Program-made: the position numbers and the translations under genes
Source of the DNA: Rhizobium ecuadorense
GTDB taxonomy: Bacteria; Pseudomonadota; Alphaproteobacteria; Rhizobiales; Rhizobiaceae
Direction of reading: 5' to 3'
Length of the DNA stretch: 64,000 bases
Assembly: GCF_001187535.1 (NCBI RefSeq)
Contig: NZ_LFIO01001480.1
Span: 1 to 64,000, forward strand
In this document: positions 61,143 to 64,000 of the stretch, one piece after another
Layout: every line of letters begins with the position of its first letter
Numbering within the stretch: position 1 is the first letter of the stretch
Notes under the pieces: generated by a model
Told to the model about the DNA's origin: nothing
What the model saw: the letters and a program-made list of their open reading frames with translations, nothing else
The model's database searches: none

Positions 61143-62396
61143 TACGGAAGCACCGGCATCGGCAACCGATCTGTCGAAACCGCGGAAACTTTTCAGGCCA
61201 AGGGGAAGGAGGGACGCGGCGAGATAGGCAAACCCGGTGAGCAGCAGCGCCGCGGCAAGACCGATGGTGCTGATCAGAGCGCCGCCCACGAGGCCGCCGA
61301 AAGGAATGAGGGCGAAGCAGAGAGCGGCGTTCATGGAGGTGACGCGGCCGGTCAGCGGCTTGGGAATGCGCTCGAAGATCACCGCCGAGAGGATCGGGTT
61401 GAGGAAGCCCGAGGCGAATCCTGCGATGGCCAGGGTCGTAAAGACAAGGCCGAGCGGCGCATCCAGCGCAACAACGAGAAAGCGGGGAAAACCGGTCAAC
61501 AGGAATGCCACGGTATAGACCATCAGGCGCGGCATCCGCTCGCCGATTGCCGCGGCAATCGCCGCACCTGCGATCGACGCGCCGGCGAATGCCGCAAACA
61601 TCGCTCCCAGCAGTTCCGGACCATGGCCGGAATCGCGTGTCCAGACGGGCAGCAGCACCGCATGATAGGCCTGATCCAGCAGATTGGTGATCGCCACCAT
61701 GGCGACGATGCTGACGAGCACCGCATCGCCGCGCAGAAAGCGCCAGCCTTCCCGGAGATCGTCGAGATAAGAAGCCCTTTCGACCAGTCGGGCACCGGGT
61801 GCGCCGGATAGCTCGGGCGCGCCCCGTATCCCGGGAATGCCGACTGCGACGATCAGCGCGGCGGCGGCAAAGGTGGCGGCATTGACGAGGAGCGCCTGAC
61901 CCGGGCCGATCAGCCCGATCAGCGCGCCGGCGCCGGCGGCGCCCGCCGTCGAGGCCAGCCGCTCGATCGCGCTGGCGACGCCGGTCACCCGTTCGAGCGG
62001 CACCTTCGCGAGCCTGGCGATATCGGGAACCATTGCCTGCTTGGCCGCGTCGGAAGGCCCACGCAGCACGCCCATGGCAAAGACAACAGGCAGCAGCATC
62101 GGCACAGTCAGCATGCCGAAAAGATCGAACAGCGGCACCAGCCCGACCACGGCCACCGAAGCGCTATCGCAGACGATGGCGATGCGCCTGGCGCCGACGC
62201 GGTCGATCAGCGGCCCGCCGAGCGCCTTGGCGACGACATAGGGCAGCATCTCCATCATCGCCGTCAGCCCTGTCAGGACAGGGCTGCCCGTCGTGCTCAG
62301 CACCAGCCAGGGAATAGCGATGGTCGATAGCCGCGTGCCGGAAAGCGAACACGTCTCGGCAGCGGCGAGCGCCAGGAAAGGCCTGCCCCTCCTCAC
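61131..62396 (-). CDS. MFS exporter coupled to an ArsR-type regulator
   Basis: This 421-residue protein with about 12 membrane segments resembles MFS exporters of the enterobactin-exporter/macrolide-efflux (MefA-like) branch (LSTIAIPWLVLSTTGSPVLTG, LGGPLIDRVGARRIAI). The GTG start overlaps the stop of the regulator gene (GTGA), so both are one transcript. This gene pair is common in actinobacteria and alphaproteobacteria. Substrate unknown, probably a drug or siderophore. Confidence 0.88.
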   Translation of the reverse strand: MRRGRPFLALAAAETCSLSGTRLSTIAIPWLVLSTTGSPVLTGLTAMMEMLPYVVAKALGGPLIDRVGARRIAIVCDSASVAVVGLVPLFDLFGMLTVPMLLPVVFAMGVLRGPSDAAKQAMVPDIARLAKVPLERVTGVASAIERLASTAGAAGAGALIGLIGPGQALLVNAATFAAAALIVAVGIPGIRGAPELSGAPGARLVERASYLDDLREGWRFLRGDAVLVSIVAMVAITNLLDQAYHAVLLPVWTRDSGHGPELLGAMFAAFAGASIAGAAIAAAIGERMPRLMVYTVAFLLTGFPRFLVVALDAPLGLVFTTLAIAGFASGFLNPILSAVIFERIPKPLTGRVTSMNAALCFALIPFGGLVGGALISTIGLAAALLLTGFAYLAASLLPLGLKSFRGFDRSVADAGASVSRR

Positions 62397-63040
62397 GGCT
62401 CATCCTCCCCCTCGCGATGCGGAACGCGGCCCGGATAGGGGAAGGCGTGCAGCATGACGTAGAAGGGAACCATGCCGGGATCCCGAGACGCCGCCTCGCC
62501 CAGCGGGGGGGCTGCCCGCATGGCTTCCAGGATGATGCCGGTCAGCCGTTTCGTCAGAGCCTCGGCTTGATCAGCCGTCATCGGGATGATGATGTCGTCG
62601 GCAGCCGTCGCCTTGCGCCATTCGGCCGGCAACTCGGCATATTCCTCCAACGCCTGCTGCATCTGGCCGACCTGCAGGGAGAGGGCCGCCTGATTGAAGG
62701 CGATGTCGAGATCGAGCCCCTCTCCTTCGGCCTCGCTCGGCGGCACCGAGGTCAGCTCGTGGCTGGCACGCCACCAGCGGTCGCGCCTCGATGCATGCGG
62801 CGCCTCCTCGATGAAGCCGTATTGCGCAAGCTGGCGCAGATGATAGCTCGTCGCCCCGCTGTTCAGGCCGAGCCGCGCCGCGAGCTGCGTCGCCGTGGCA
62901 GGCCCATCGATCCGGAGCATGCCGAGCATGCGCAGCCGGACAGGATGGGCGAGCGCCTTCAGCGCGGTCGGCTCGGGCACGACCCGGCTGACGGTGCGGG
63001 AGGCGGCATCTGCGGCAGGTTGGGAGCGCTGATCTTTCAT
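62393..63040 (-). CDS. ArsR-type winged-helix regulator
   Basis: This 215-residue protein has an ArsR-like HTH (LKALAHPVRLRMLGMLRIDGPATATQLAARLGLNSGATSYHLRQLAQYGFIEE) and a C-terminal helical domain. There is no CxC metal site, so metal sensing is unlikely. The chosen ATG at 63040 begins a natural N-terminus; a longer frame would add Cys-rich residues from the operator region. Three TTGCA repeats lie just upstream. It probably controls the coupled MFS gene. Confidence 0.87.
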   Translation of the reverse strand: MKDQRSQPAADAASRTVSRVVPEPTALKALAHPVRLRMLGMLRIDGPATATQLAARLGLNSGATSYHLRQLAQYGFIEEAPHASRRDRWWRASHELTSVPPSEAEGEGLDLDIAFNQAALSLQVGQMQQALEEYAELPAEWRKATAADDIIIPMTADQAEALTKRLTGIILEAMRAAPPLGEAASRDPGMVPFYVMLHAFPYPGRVPHREGEDEP

Positions 63041-63056
63041 GGAGCCAAATATACAA

Positions 63057-63096
63057 TTGCAAATATATCTTTGCAAATATTTCTTTGCATAAATGG
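63057..63096. promoter_or_regulatory. Three 14-base-spaced repeats upstream of the ArsR gene
   Basis: TTGCAAATATATC (63057), TTGCAAATATTTC (63071) and TTGCATAAATGG (63085) are tandem copies with a 14-base period in an AT-rich island. They lie 17 bases before the regulator's start, as expected for an autoregulatory operator. Confidence 0.55.
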
Positions 63097-63113
63097 TGCA
63101 CCTGCCCGCAGGC

Positions 63114-64000
63114 TCAATCTTCCCGCAGGGTGAAGACCGCGCAAGGCTCGGCGATACCGCGCAAACTCTGCTCTCCGAGCGGTATCAGCGTCGTCGCCGT
63201 GTTCGCCGCCACGGCGCCCGAGATCAGCACGCTGCGGCCGAGCGGCTTGCAAAGCCCTTCCAGCCGGCTGACCAGATTGACCGCCGGGCCGATGGCGGTG
63301 AAATCCAGCCGGTCGGCCGCGCCGATATTGCCCCAGAGGATCTCGCCGAAATGCAGCGCGGCGCCGAAGGGCAGCGGCGCCAGACCTTCCGCCTCACGCA
63401 TCCGGTCGAGATGGATCATGCCGGCGCGGCTGGCCGCGACCGCCCTCAGCGCCGCCTCGCAGGCGTCGCGATCGCCCCGGGCCTCGGCGCCTGTCGTAAC
63501 GGGAAAGATCGCCAGCACGCCGTCGCCGATGAATTTCAGCACCTCGCCGCCGAAGGCGTGCACGGCGCCGGCGACGCGGTCGAAATAGGCGTCGAGCGCG
63601 GCGATCATCGCATGCGGCTCGGTGACTTCAGAAAGCGCGGTGAAATCCCGCAGATCGGCGCAGAGAAGAGCGGCACGGATGGTTTCGCCGCTGCCGCGGG
63701 CGAGCGCGCCTGATTGAACCCGGGCCGCACTGCGCCGGCCGAGATAGGCTTCGAGCAGCGCCGTCCGCGCCTCCCGCGCCGCAAGTGCGGCAAGCGGCGC
63801 GGCGGCAAAACGCGCGACCTCCCGCAGCCGGGCGGCTGCATCGGGAGCGAAGGCCTCCGCCCCTGCCCCGTCGGCTATGCCCGCCCAGCCGAGCATGGGG
63901 TCATCCGGCGAAGGCCCGATCCTCTCCTCCCAGACCGGCCCGAGCCCGGCCAGCCACTCGCGGCCGGCCTCGTTCTGTGGAGCCGCAGCGAAGGCCAGCG
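63114..64000 (-). CDS. Class III adenylate/guanylate cyclase, 5' end outside the window
   Basis: The frame is open to the window edge, so the N-terminus is missing. The C-terminal about 180 residues form a class III cyclase domain: metal-binding Asp in LLCADLRDFT and in LKFIGDGVLAIFP, and the IGPAVNLVSRLEG segment typical of the family. The part before it is Ala-rich and helical. It would make cAMP (or cGMP) from the nucleoside triphosphate, as many rhizobial cyclases do. The regulatory domain cannot be judged from the portion shown. Confidence 0.87.
   Translation of the reverse strand, partial: LAFAAAPQNEAGREWLAGLGPVWEERIGPSPDDPMLGWAGIADGAGAEAFAPDAAARLREVARFAAAPLAALAAREARTALLEAYLGRRSAARVQSGALARGSGETIRAALLCADLRDFTALSEVTEPHAMIAALDAYFDRVAGAVHAFGGEVLKFIGDGVLAIFPVTTGAEARGDRDACEAALRAVAASRAGMIHLDRMREAEGLAPLPFGAALHFGEILWGNIGAADRLDFTAIGPAVNLVSRLEGLCKPLGRSVLISGAVAANTATTLIPLGEQSLRGIAEPCAVFTLRED

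Noticed and set aside
1..64000. tRNA, rRNA, prophage or CRISPR loci
   Set aside because: I looked for conserved tRNA arms, rRNA stretches, phage gene runs and repeat-spacer arrays and recognised none. A dedicated tRNA/CRISPR search would be needed to exclude them fully.

Overview
The window looks like chromosome or a large replicon of a fast-growing rhizobium close to Rhizobium leguminosarum/etli. The grounds are high GC, a short second FtsZ of the rhizobial FtsZ2 type, rhizopine-catabolism (Moc) type genes, an EcfG/RpoE2-type general-stress promoter pair, and many copies of intergenic repeats of the kind rhizobia carry. This placement comes from gene content read by eye; no database search was run.

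Left part (1-15.6 kb): a transposase remnant; a cobalamin-riboswitch-controlled ABC uptake operon (btuF-btuC-btuD plus a small membrane protein); the sulfur-detoxification fusion blh next to a truncated DsrE gene; a decayed acetolactate synthase paralogue preceded by an apparently intact, probably leaderless, branched-chain attenuator; ftsZ2; an XRE regulator divergent from an NAD-dependent epimerase; divergent small stress-type genes with facing EcfG promoters; and single genes for SRPBCC, GFA and DJ-1/PfpI proteins.

Middle (15.8-32.5 kb): a LacI regulator followed by a rhizopine-type cluster (MocD-like oxygenase, MocE ferredoxin, MocB-like binding protein, MocF-like reductase, TIM-barrel isomerase). 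Next is the most unusual locus, a tight six-gene operon at 21595-28217. It encodes a GGDEF-EAL protein, a degenerate anti-sigma-type kinase, a STAS domain fused to a SAM methyltransferase, a membrane sensor with a PP2C (SpoIIE) phosphatase, an intact SiaB/slr1658-type kinase and a stand-alone STAS protein. It looks like an enlarged Sia-type partner-switching module with a methyltransferase as a possible output. A cloverleaf-forming repeat, a Gly/Asn-rich secreted protein and a second, MHYT-PAS-GGDEF-EAL, signalling protein follow.

Right part (33-64 kb): a frameshifted methyltransferase; LysR/MFS; a galactoside-type ABC operon with a GH42 beta-galactosidase and a divergent ROK regulator; cupin, DUF4168 and ABM-fold proteins; EamA exporter with a divergent MocR-type regulator; a CHASE4-like histidine kinase and response regulator; a beta-propeller protein, an HTH protein and a DUF899 protein; a PPP-family phosphatase beside an ADP-ribosylglycohydrolase; a luciferase-like monooxygenase; AraC with PhyH dioxygenase; LysR; an ArsR-type regulator coupled to an MFS exporter; and a class III nucleotide cyclase cut by the window edge.

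Three repeat families (called A, B and C here) lie between genes. In several places they sit exactly at broken gene ends, which suggests they have driven local rearrangement. No rRNA, tRNA or CRISPR array was recognised.
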